64,000 bases of DNA from Lateolabrax maculatus (lineage: Eukaryota; Chordata; Actinopteri; Acropomatiformes; Lateolabracidae). A program made the position numbers and the translations under genes. Where the stretch lies: positions 2,182,001 through 2,246,000 of the forward strand of contig CM062211.1 of assembly GCA_031216445.1 (NCBI GenBank), given 5' to 3'. Of this stretch, positions 13,101-25,700 are shown piece by piece. The notes beneath the pieces are model-generated. The model worked only from the letters and a program-made list of their open reading frames with translations. It was not told the origin of the DNA and ran no database searches. Within the stretch, counting starts at the first letter, position 1. Every line of letters starts with the position of its first letter.

Positions 13101-16100
13101 AGAGAGGAGTGTAAAGATCGAGGAAGGCACGTAGGCAGGAGGAGAGAAGCAGGCAGTGGTGAGTCACTTCAAAGATTTATGGGTAGCGCTGTCCTATAGT
13201 GCAGCGCAGCCAGCAGGGGTTTGGATCAATCTTAATTAGCAGTTGACTCCAATGCAGCACCTCTGCCACCCACTCCCTTTGCTGTCCAGTCTGGCTGAAC
13301 TGTTAGCCCCATTATGTTTAAAGCATTACATCAGTCCACTAAGACACACTCAATAAATGTTACTCTCAGGCTTTAGCTTTTTTCAAATTACCAGCTGATA
13401 CGCAAGCTTATAAAGGCGGTTAAGAGAGCTGATACAGATCCATGATTCAGCCAGCACAGCTGTTATCTTATCTGGATATTTTTTCAACTTATCAAGCTCA
13501 TATACGCCCCCAACATACAACGGATGATAAGATGTTAATTTATTTAAAGAAAGCATGTACTGTGTTGATACCTGTCATCAAAGAGCCCAAAGCAACCAAA
13601 ATCAATGCTTAAGTGTGTTCACTAGGGACTATGTCTCTGGTAGAAATTACTCGAGCCCGACCGACAGATACCGATTTTGCAGAGGGCAAAAATTCACCGA
13701 TTACCGACATGGCGGCCGATATAGTGAATTTTTGAGCTGGAATGAAAATATACTATGTTGATTGTACATCAATTCTGCACTGATATGACTATGCAAAGGT
13801 ACTTTCTGAAAACAAATATCTTTATTAGAGAATATTTAACATTATCATACATTGTGAACCAATTATTGAAATGAACATTAAGACAAAATAAAGAATAAAT
13901 AACAATAACAAAATCAGCTAAATATATACAATCCAGTATGTTTAGTATCAGTCAATTGCTGACCATTTAAATACAGAATAAAAATAAAACAATGGCTAAA
14001 CTACAGACATTAACCTTTGCATCTCTGTCTGCATTATAGTCTGTAAAAATAAAGTTGTCATATCGGCGGATATTGGATAACATATATGCTGATACCACTA
14101 TAACTCAATATATCTGTAAAGGGCCAATATCGTCCGATAATATTGGCCGAACGATAAATTGTTCGGGCTCTAGAAATTAAGGAAAATTCTGAAATAAAAG
14201 TAGGTATAAATAATCGCCTAGTCTCAAATAATAGTGGCCAGCACTAACAAATAAAAGTCAGTTCCTAATAAAGGCCAGGCAATACAATCATTGACAGGGG
14301 TAGAATTGCCACTACTGTAATGGCTCACATGGTAAATTCAGCATAGTGTATATTTTAAAAGCAGTGACAGATGTCACTGATTGGTCAGTCTTTTCATATG
14401 AAAGTCTTAATGTACCCATTAATTGACCCATGGAAACGTTGTCCTACTAAACTGCTTAGTGCAACGGATGAATCTGAACTTCTAAATGAAGTCTGAGTTT
14501 TAGGTAGAGCTAAGCCTTTGTCAAATTCTATCTTTGTGAATCCAGCCTCAGATCCTTTAAATGTAGGTGGAAAGCATGAAACAATAAAATGTTTTACATT
14601 TCTGAACAAATAAATTCAATGAGCAAAAAGTGTTTTGTAACAAAAGCCTTTTGGAGCAACAGATTTTGCCACCATTTATTTCCAAATCATCACAAAGGGA
14701 CAGAATCCCACCTGGCATCACAAGAGTTCTCTAAACTAAACATTTCTGTTTTGTTCTTTTGTCATGCCATGTCAGCTCAGACACTCCACTATTACTGCCA
14801 TCAGCTCCTTGCACATGCATTTATATTATGTAATATATATATTATTTTTATTTAACAGCTATTAGCAGTGCTGTGTGTTTCTCTGTAAGTCAAATATTGG
14901 GAGTTTTCTCCAGTCTGCATTCAGCAGTCTGTTTTGATCTTTCCTGCTTAGGTAGTGCTGCTGTTGCTGCTTCCTGCTGGGAGCTTCTCTCGCTCCTCTT
15001 CACTCACTTTCATGCACCAACACTACCTCCTCAACTTTTCATCATCTTTCGTCCCCATTGTCCCACTCTCAAACTTTCTGTTTGGATTATATTCCCTCTC
15101 TGTTAGCTTTTAACATTTTTGTGCTTTTGACATGTTTTTCTAGTCTTGAGCACATTTGTAGCAAGTTAACACTTCTCCTTCTCCCAATTAGTTTAGTAAC
15201 GTATTGACACAATTGTTTGTATATATGTTCACACTAATTAGAGAGAGATACCTATTCTTAGATAAATACTAAGAATTTTAAAAAACTTTAAAAAACTTTT
15301 TTGAAGAGCCTTCAACCAATCTCACACACTTCATCAGTGGGCAGTTGTCATGGAGATGGCATGGTTTATTGCGTGATGGTTATAATTGATGGTTATATGG
15401 ATGGAAAAGGTAACCCCGATCTCTGCTTTTGTAGCTTGTGTGCTGTTGGTTCACCTCTAGGCGTGTACAGTCCACAGCTGACAAAACCTATATCACATGA
15501 GCTTTGTGGTTGCAGATTTTGAAAGTATGATTTGCCCTTTACCTTTTCACCTTCCTCATTCTCTAACTTACATCTTTATCAATTGAGAGTAATGGGGCAT
15601 TCCAATGTCTCACAACCTTAGGTAGCCGAGCCCCTGAACCATCAGAGCTCTCTCAGTTATTACCACATCAAGTCCCTTCAGGTTGGCTCAGTCAGCTGTT
15701 ATTGACCATCAGTATGAAAGAGCCAACTAAAGCCTAAAGCCTATGCTTTTTAAATTCAATCTGACAATATATTGTCCTTGTCTGTGTGTATAAAATGAGT
15801 AAAAACTCAGACAAACTGCTGCTCTGATATTGTTGTTGAGATAAATACTGTACTTATTCGCTAATAAACTGAATTTGCTTTTCCATTCCATTTGCCATTT
15901 TGTGAGCAAGGTTAAGTTGTGGTCATTGAAACTCAACCTTTCCTGTAGACTTTTAATTTTAAAAGCCTACCAGCAAGAGGGGGTATTGTGCTATTTGAGT
16001 CGCTGGAAGGCGTTTAATGTGATAGTTTCATTGACAGTAGCTTAACAGCAATCAGAAAACCACACAGTCGAAGCGACTGGAAATAATTAGTATAGTAATT

Positions 16101-19100
16101 AGTAATCAGTATTTGTGTTAAAAAGAAAATGACATGACTATGATGTTGCATTGATGAAATCAGTGCTTTGGAAATGTGCACTATACTGACTTTATCAAGA
16201 CAATAGGCAAATTGAGAGGAAATGTTGAGTTTGAAGTAACAGCAAATTCAAACTGGAGCAGGTCAGAGAACAGGGAGGCTTCTTTTTAATGATGCAATAT
16301 ACTTTTAAGACAGTGAAAATATGAAGAAAAGGCTTGTCTGTGATATAAGACCTGGATGAAGACCTGCATCTCTGCAGTTGAGGTACATTTTCAGTGTGTA
16401 AGATTGTGAATCAATGACAACAGCCTATGTCCAGGTTTATAGAGCCTTGGTACTTTCAAAATGTCTTAATTCCTTTGTTGTATGTTGATTTGTATATCGA
16501 TCTGATGTGCATTTATTGGCTGGCATTATTCTCGGGTTGTTAAATGTGGTCCTGCAGAACTCTGCATGCAGGGCATGTTTGTCCAATCTAGTGTAATCGT
16601 TAGCAGAACGGAACTCATATATTGCACAGTCGGTTTGGTAATTGTTAATTAGTTGCTATGTTTATTGTATGGATTATTGCTCGTGCTGGCCTGCAGGCCT
16701 TTCACTTCAGCACCTCTCCTGTGTTCTCCATATGACCCTGGCGGCTCTCAGGAAGGTGAAATGTTGAGTGTGTGCCATTTTTCCTCCCTCACCGCTGATC
16801 ATATGTTCTTGCTGATCGGCTCCACGGCCACTCAGTGATGGTGACATGCACCATTTATCCATCCATTGTCAGAAATCACTGCTGCCTCCCTGAAATTTCT
16901 TAGAGTTAACCCCTTCAATTCTTATCAGCAAATATTCTGGGGTTAGGAGTGGAGCCCCTGGGAAATTAGAACTCCACTCAAGACCTCATATTTCATTTTA
17001 GCCTCATTCCCATATACCATGCCCTCCGGGGAGTACAAGCCACGACCATTGCCACTTTGACAAATTTGAGGCCTGTGAGGGGTGTGTACCAAGTAGAAGA
17101 GGGCAGCCAGGTTGAGGGCAGATGTTTAATGTAGAGGTAGGCAGGTGATTGAACAACGTGTTGTAATGCATTTGAACTCATTCATTCTTAAACGCCTTTC
17201 AGGGGTTGTGTACAGAGTCCAGGTGCACTTTTCTGCACGTGGTGTTATTCTACAAAACTCTGTACTGACAAACGCACAGCACATTATATGTGTCTTGGAC
17301 ATGTTCACCTGCACCACAGTGCATTACAGTGCCCCCCAAGTTGTACCCAACAGCAAACTCTCTGACTCCATATCAGTATTATACTTCCTGTTCGCATCCC
17401 CAAAATTATGGAAACTGTAGTTCCAAAACTTGTTCCAGATCATGATTATCCCCCAAATAGAGGTTAAGACAGTAATAGGAATTATAAAATCCATTGATAG
17501 GGCAATGTGAAAAAAGTTTCTATCATTATAATTTGTGTCCCATCAACATGGTTCTCATATGCCTCATACACTCTCTCACCTCTACTCATTCATATACCAC
17601 CATCTTTCCCTAACATTAACCAAGTAGTTGTTTTAACCCAAACTATTATTCCTGCTTAGCCACCTCCTTGCTGCATCCCACTGCAGCTCCGATTTCGCTC
17701 CAAGAATTCTGTTTTCAGTGTGTTTGTAGTCTTGATGCGGTGAAACATACCTACATCTCTACTTCCCCGCGCTGCACTCGGTAGTAAATGAGCAGGTAGC
17801 GTACTTGAGGCCTTGTGCTTTAGTTATGAGTGAGGGCCAAGCACTACTTTTTAAATTTCCCCAGCCAAAGTCCAAAACCACGTCTAAGCTATCTCAGTGA
17901 CAACTGAGCAAACTCTGTTCTCTGATAAACACTGAGATGCAGTTGACAGTTGCTTGCCCGCTTCAGGAGAGAAAAATAAGGGGCTGCACACAGTAAAATC
18001 AGTCTTTCACAATCAGCTGCATGTGGCTTTTGACAGAAACAAAAAATGAATTCCAGGCTCCACTCATGTGTTTGCAGATTTATTTGCTTGCACCACCTAA
18101 ATAAATTCTATGCATAGTAAACACCATTCTCGATGTAGTGTGTCTGAGAGGTCCAAGTGCACGGAAGGCTTTCATTACAGGAGGAAGCAAGTGTTTGAAC
18201 CAAACAACGCTCATGAATAGGATTCATCATGCATACACAGGCCCTGCGCCTCCCTCTGTGTTTTTGTCGCTCTCTCTCTACATCTACCCTGACACACTAA
18301 TGCATACATTTAACTAACACGCATGTGTGAGTGCTTGTAGTGCCTGTTTCACATTCATAGACCCCCATAGAGTTACAGGCTGTGTGTTATACCCACACGT
18401 CAGTGTCACTACAAAGGCGCACATTAAACACAATTTTCTTCAATTCCTTTAATGCACCACATTCAGTTTATCATTGTTATAGAAATCATGGGTGAGGACT
18501 ACACCTGCTGTCTTCATGAATTTGCTGAGGGTGACCTACTTTGTCGCCTCCACTCAACACCACAGCATCGGACAAGCTTGTTACCACCCTAAGCAAAATG
18601 CAAACATGAAGCACTTACAGATGTGCTCAGTGGGTTTGTAGGCCAATGTAAGTGGGGCATGAAAGGCAGATTTATATGCACTTTTGCTATTTGGTGAGAC
18701 AGACAATAAGACAGTGGTGGGTGGTCCTGATGAGGTCCTGCAGGCACCTGAAGTGCAGTAGTTAAAAGTAGCTTAAATATGATCTCATTTTCACAAAATA
18801 TGACTCCATGCAGTTACAGGTAGGGGTTAAAAGCTGTATATATAGACTAATAGGTTCTAACAATAAGATGCAACTTGTTGCATTATGGGAAGCCTGGGAT
18901 ACAGGTTTTTCAGAGATTCACCCATACTAGGGAAGTCAGGATATCTCAGTCTCTGCTGTTTTGATTACGGCGATACTCAACTCTTATTGGTCAGTTACTT
19001 TGTCCCGTTGCTACTGTATCAGTGCACAAAGAAGTAGTGCATCTGCTGCTGAAGTTGTTCATTTTCGAGCAGTGTGATTTTATGCATGGTTTATTCTATT

Positions 19101-22100
19101 AAAGTTTGGGTAGCTTCTGTAGAGAATTGGGAAACTGTTGACTCAACAATCAGTTTTTCCTCCATTTTGTTAAAAGTACTCTTACCAAGTTGAGTACAGA
19201 AGAAAGTAACTGTTTGCTTTCGTTTGCTGAGTGAATCAAAATAAAGGTAATTAGTGGTCATTGTGTTGTTGCTCCTGTACGTTAGAAGACAAGTTGAGAA
19301 GAGGGTTTTGGATTTTGAGCTGTACTGGGTGGAGCCAGGATGTTATTTCAAGGATCGTTTCACAATGAATATCAGCCAGTATGGACCGGAGTGGACCAGT
19401 GTTGAGTCCATTCACTCTATGTGAATGAGAGGTAAAGGCAACCGAAGAATCCCACAGCCATTAACTGTATGTTGGAGCCAGAAAGCAGAGAGTGCACAAA
19501 ACCCTGTCTTTCAGGTTATGTCCCAGACAGTTCGGTATCTGAAAGTAGTAGCTGCCTCAGCATGTTGTGGATGATTAAATTTAACTTGTGTTTGAAATCA
19601 AATGGTCATCCTGGGCAGTGGCAGTTCAGTCCTCACTGCTGCCGCTTCTCATCGCCAGGGCTCGCTGAAATGAAAGGCTGCTAGCCACTGCTGTTCCTCA
19701 AATCTTCTGGTGTGATCACACAGTTAAATATCACCCGTTAAGAGCTGGTGACACTTTGACAATGGTGTCAAAGAAACCCATTTTACAGCTTATCTTACAG
19801 CTTCTACTTTCATTGTTTTATCCCTGTTATCTACCATGTACCTCCCAATAATCAGTGTTGATGCGAGAGACCGCAGAAATGGAGGCAGGGAGAATAGAGT
19901 TATAGGCAGGCAAAGGGAAACAGAACCTTATCAGCGAACAGGGCCTTGGCTTGCTATCATTTTGATTGACATAAGCAATAATTGCCCATCACTGGTGTGA
20001 TGAAGTCTTTCCACAAAGCTGGTGAGCTGGAACGAGCCCCATACACTGACACTGGGATTGTAACCCATCCAGCATCCTGCAGCCTCGGGCCCAACACTCC
20101 TGCAAACAGGAGCTTTTTCTTCAGTTGTCTTTCCCTGGTGGCTAAACTCATTCGAGAGTGGTCACTTAGATATAGTACTGTGCCCCGCCATCTACTAAAT
20201 AAGCTGTCAGTGCCCCTGCACAGTTTTTACTGAGGACCTACTCCTTGTTCAAGGAGAAGTCATATATAGTGCAACTACAGTATATAATTTATTTAACCTG
20301 GTATGGCCTTAGACGGTCAGCAGTTTCAAAACTCCAGCAACACTTATATTGTAAAGAACAACTTTATTGTGGGCACCACCTAACCTCTTGAGATAGAAAG
20401 TTTGAAATTAAGAGGTAATGTTTAAAGTGAAGAGATGAGAAAACACAATATCTGAACTTCAGTTGAAAGAAAACTCATATATCAAAGCAAGAGCCAAAGG
20501 CACGATTAATTCTGGTCTATGTTTGGATCAGATGAAACTGATTAATTAGCCCTTAATATTTCACTTTCCTGAAATGCAAGTTCACCAGAGAGCTTAATTT
20601 GTTGAAATCATCGGCACATTGGAAGTGGAGCGGTACACAGCGTGAGCCTGTGAGCCTGTGAGCCTCAGCTTTGGGCATACAAACCTTGAGCTACAAACAG
20701 AACGTGGCACAAATGTACACATCTCAGGCATGTCAGGAGAGTAATATGTGAAAAGACAGCCAATTGAGATGTATGAGGTAGAACTGAAGAGTTATCTGGT
20801 TTTCTCTTAAAAGCTAATTACTTTCAATCACCGATGGCCATATACATTGTTTTTTACACATGTTCAAGCTTATCACATTTACACATTCATGTCAACATTT
20901 ATAAATCTGTGTACACATTTGCAGATTCTTGCACACCTTCATGAATCTAAGTATTCTCTAAATTTTACTACAAAATTGGCTGCATAAGCAAATTACATAT
21001 TCTGTCACTTAGGCTGGAGGACTTGTTCCAAGAAATATTAAAATCTAATGGCAAGATTGCCTTGTGGACAGATTCACGCTCCACAGAATATGATCTCGTT
21101 ACATTTCATACATCCCATGAGCTTTCCTTTTGTGCCACCTTAAGGACAATTAGGGAATATCTAAATATCAACTTTGGCCGCAAGATATCTCATTATGTAC
21201 TAGTCATAATCCTGTGAAATTTGAGATTGAACCCATGGCTTTCCTACAGCACCAACTTCAGGATAAACTTTTTAGCTTCCTAACTTTTAGCTCCATTGTT
21301 GGAAAGGCTTTACACTTTCATAGTGTGTGGTGTAATGAACACTGAAGCCTCTGCAGCATTAAGACATTAGGTTTATTGTCAAAGAGATATAAAAGACATA
21401 AATGAAAGTACTGATATCTGTGCTTGTACTAGTCCTATAGACAGTTCTCAAGCCAGTGCCCAGGTAATGTTGCAAGGGGTTTATTGAGACAGAGAGTTGT
21501 AAACACCCTCACTTAAGCTGCAGGCACGTGTGGTGGCTCCCTTTTCTTTACTGTGCTCTGGCAGACAGGGTAAATTAACCATGAGCCAACCACTGGGCTG
21601 TTCAGTGAAAATAGAGGTCAGAGCCACTGAAGACTGTTGACACTAGAAAGACTAAGGCACCATTAAGTAACAGCTGTGTAGAACTGCACTGAAATATCTC
21701 TGTTTCCATGGCTTTTCCAAAGGGCGTTAAGACTTTAAAAAGTGTTGAAATACAAAAATTGCCTCCTCAGCTGCTTCCCCATGAAACTTAATCCTTCAAT
21801 TTTGTGGATAATAAAAGGTTATCACACACACTTTAGATTGTATCCACGTTTACTCCCTAAATTGTCCAAATCTGCCTGGAGACCAGAGTTCTATAATGAA
21901 TGATGTTTCTAGATGTTGTTCTTGTAACATTTTCAAAAAGAAAGATGATTAGAAAAAAAAACCAACTTAAACCTGCCTTGCTCCAGCAGTTAATATGCAA
22001 AATGCATTTGCCCTAATGACAGAAGTGGGTCGCCATGACAACACCCTGCACATTACATTATGACATCATGCCTTCCTTCAGTCCCCCACTTTCTGCAATC

Positions 22101-22741
22101 AACAGAACTGACGGCAGATGATGCTTTGGCAGTATAACCTACCAACTACCTGTCCTTGAATTAGGAACACTTAAGTGTATTGCAGTTTTCTAAGTGCATG
22201 CAACATCATTTCTCTCTTTTTCAGCAGCTCAAACCTCATGTGACAGAAATGCTTTTTAGCTGATCACTTGGTGCTCAAGGACACCGGGACAGAGACAGGG
22301 ACTTGCCCCGTCATGCTAACTTTCACTAACTAGCCTCTTGCGCAGCCGTTTGTTCACCGTTAAGTTGCCCTTTTCACAGCAGATATTCTGACATGTCACA
22401 GTGCTGTCTGAAAAGCACAAGTGTAAATAATCAAATAAATGATGGCCGAATTCCATTTAGCTGCTTCGCTATCTATCTGTCTGTCTGTCTATGCAGATGA
22501 AGAACAACTTCTGTCATTGGATGACCATGACACCAGCAGCCACATAACAACCTGAGACACAACAACAGAAAAAACCCAGAAAGCTAATGTCTCTAGTGTC
22601 TTCTTATCAATAAAGACACATGTCTCGTGTTGCACCTTGGTTTAAATGCAAGTTGCAAGGTAATGGTAAAAATGAAAGGTAATTAGTGGGACGTCCTACG
22701 TCCCCTGTTTGACTGCAGCTAGGGAACCTTGTTGCATGTTA

Positions 22742-22782
<41 letters not shown>

Positions 22783-25700
22783 GTATATATATGTATATAT
22801 ATGTATATGTATATATATGTATATATATGTATATGTATATATATGTATATATATGTATATGTATATATATGTATATATATGTATATGTATATGTATATAT
22901 ATATGTATATGTATATATATGTATATGTATATGTATATATATGTATATATATGTATATGTGTATATATATGTATATGTATATATATGTATATGTATATAT
23001 ATGTATATGTATGTATATATGTATATGTATATATATATGTATATGTATATATATATGTATATGTATATATATATGTATATGTATATATATGTATATGTAT
23101 ATATATGTATATGTATGTATATGTATGTATATGTATATATATGTATATGTATGTATATGTATATATATGTATATATATGTATATGTATATATGTATATGT
23201 ATATATATATGTATATGTATATATGTATATATATATGTATATATATATACATATCCATATCCACATTTTTCCCGTCTCTACACCAATAACTATCAAATGA
23301 AGGCAAAAAGCCATAAAAAGGTCAGCTAATAAATAAATAAATACTTTTGTCAGATCAATATACCGTATTGGTCTGAATAAAAGATGATCCTATTTTGGGA
23401 ATTTGAAACATTTTAAATGACTCCACTTCTTAGTTTTTAATTACAGTTTATTTGGAACCATGAATTTGGACAACAGGATTTTGTTAAACAATAACACAAT
23501 TTCATCATATCATCATAATACAATTCCACTTATGGCCCAGCCCCAGCACGGACCATGTCAGCGACTTAGAAAAACAACTTCCTTGTTGTTACCTAATCAC
23601 TTTAAGAGATTTTTCAGTTGACATTTGTTAAATGCATCTCCTGATAAGTTCACCTTTTGTTAATCAGAGCTCCATGTGAGGTGCAGGATGCCGGAGGATG
23701 AAATGGTGGAGTGAAGAGATGTTAGGCCTGCTGACCTTGGCATTCATCTTTACTTGTATCAGCACCACTGACTCAGCAGTAAAAACTCCAACTGATCTCT
23801 TGGTACCTCTCCACAGCTAATTTAAGAACAGCTCACTCCCCACCCTCAGCCGCCTGCATGCTGGGAAATAGATTGTGGAAGGTCTGAGGTTTGCTGTGTG
23901 AGGCTTTGTAGGACATGTATACATACTATTATGTCCAACTCTGTAATACCTTCCAACCAGACTGTAAACGGCTAAATAGAAGGTTTTGGCTTTAATCCCT
24001 TAGCGGTTCACTGGCCAGATAGGCAGTCAGTAAATTACAAGTTCAATAGCAGCTAAACAGTGTAATGTGAATTAATCTGTTTTGAAGATTAAAAAATCTG
24101 ATGCAGTGGCTGTGGCTGACAGCTTTGTTTGAACATAGAGAACAGGGTAAAGAATCGCCTGTTTTGATGAGATATTTTCTTTGAGATATATTCTAAACTA
24201 CAGCCGTTCCTTCTTTTCCTTCTTTTTGTTGAAACAGAGTAAAGCTGTATTGATTTTAGTTTCCTTTTTCTTCGCCTGCCATGGCTCTCTGATTTGGAAA
24301 CCCAGTATTTGACTGTTCTGAGAAAGCCAATGGTTCAGGCTTCACGGTCAGTTGATCATCAGTTTTTCTCATTGTTGATGTTTGGATTTAGTCAAAGACT
24401 TTTGTTAGGAAGGTAAGCTTGGCAAGCTCAATGTGTGTGTTGGATAATTGCATCAATCATGTTTTCCTCTTCATTTTGGTTGTCTGGAACATAAACAATG
24501 ACATTTATAGTGATGGGAAAGGAGAATTGTATAACGGTTAAAGTATAAAAAAGTTGAATTTTAAGAATTATGTGCAATGTGAAAGGTGTTAATTTTAGTG
24601 GTAAACACCCCAATATTAACACCAACTCTAGTTCCCCACACCTCCATGGAACATTTTAGCCTCTTTAAGCTCATTGTTTTGGTTTTCCAGCCCGCAAACT
24701 CCATTCTCATCAACCTAATTTCTAGCAATAGCTGTTTTCAGTGAAAAATCTCAGTTCACAGTTTTACTTTTCTTAACAGTTTTACACTACATGCCCAGCA
24801 GCAAACAGCAGACAAATAGTGGATAGCGTGTGTTTTTCAGGGACATGCAACATGGTTAAAATGTAATTAACTGTAATTAACTGTAATTAATTTACAGTTT
24901 ATTGCTTAATTGCAATCAAAACCTTGTTTAACCTTAATACAAGTACAGAGTAGAATATATCATTTTATTCCCCCCACTGCTGACAATGACATTAAGCCAA
25001 CAGGCACTTTTTGATGACCAGCCAAAGTAGAGTCACCTGTGAAGTCTGTCTCTGTAAAAGGAGCAGTGTTTTGTTTTTAAGCTGTAATTGTCCCGCTCAG
25101 TCGTCACCTTGATGGCAGGTCTGTGTTCTTTGTTTTGCAGCCTTTCTAAAGTGGCTGCCTGCTCTCTGCTGCCTGCTCCAATAAGCTCTCATTAATCTTC
25201 CTTACAGCCTTCATTAAAGCTGCCACCGCTACAGCCATGCCCCCTCTCTATACTCCTATCTCTTCCCTAATGCCTATCTCCTCGATCTTTATCTCTGCCC
25301 AGCTTGCCTTTCATAATCTCTGGCCCTAAAGCCCACGTACATCACTACCCCTCTCGTCCCTTCATCTCCTGGATCTCTCCTCTTTATGTCATTCCACCTC
25401 CCTTCCGGTCCTCTTTATTCCTTTTGACTGGTGGCTCTAAAACTTTAAATTTATATGAGTTGAGTGTTGAATTCAATTTGCACCTTCTCTCATGGCGTTT
25501 GTGAGGTGGCAGTTCTCTGCCGGTTTGTCGTTGACTCAGACATAAAAGCCCACTTTATGAAGGGATTATGTTTCTGCTGGCTCTGTGTTGAACCAGTTGA
25601 CCCTGAAGTGTCTGCCACTGATCCCCACCAACTTCTATTTCTGTCTGCACACAATCCAAACTTATGAAAACCAAGAGCAGCCAGTTAACCAGAAATCATG

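Noticed and set aside
22709..23329. Five overlapping 170-206 residue frames on both strands
   Set aside because: All are translations of the TATATG minisatellite (Tyr/Ile/Met/Cys/Val alternation) and not genes.
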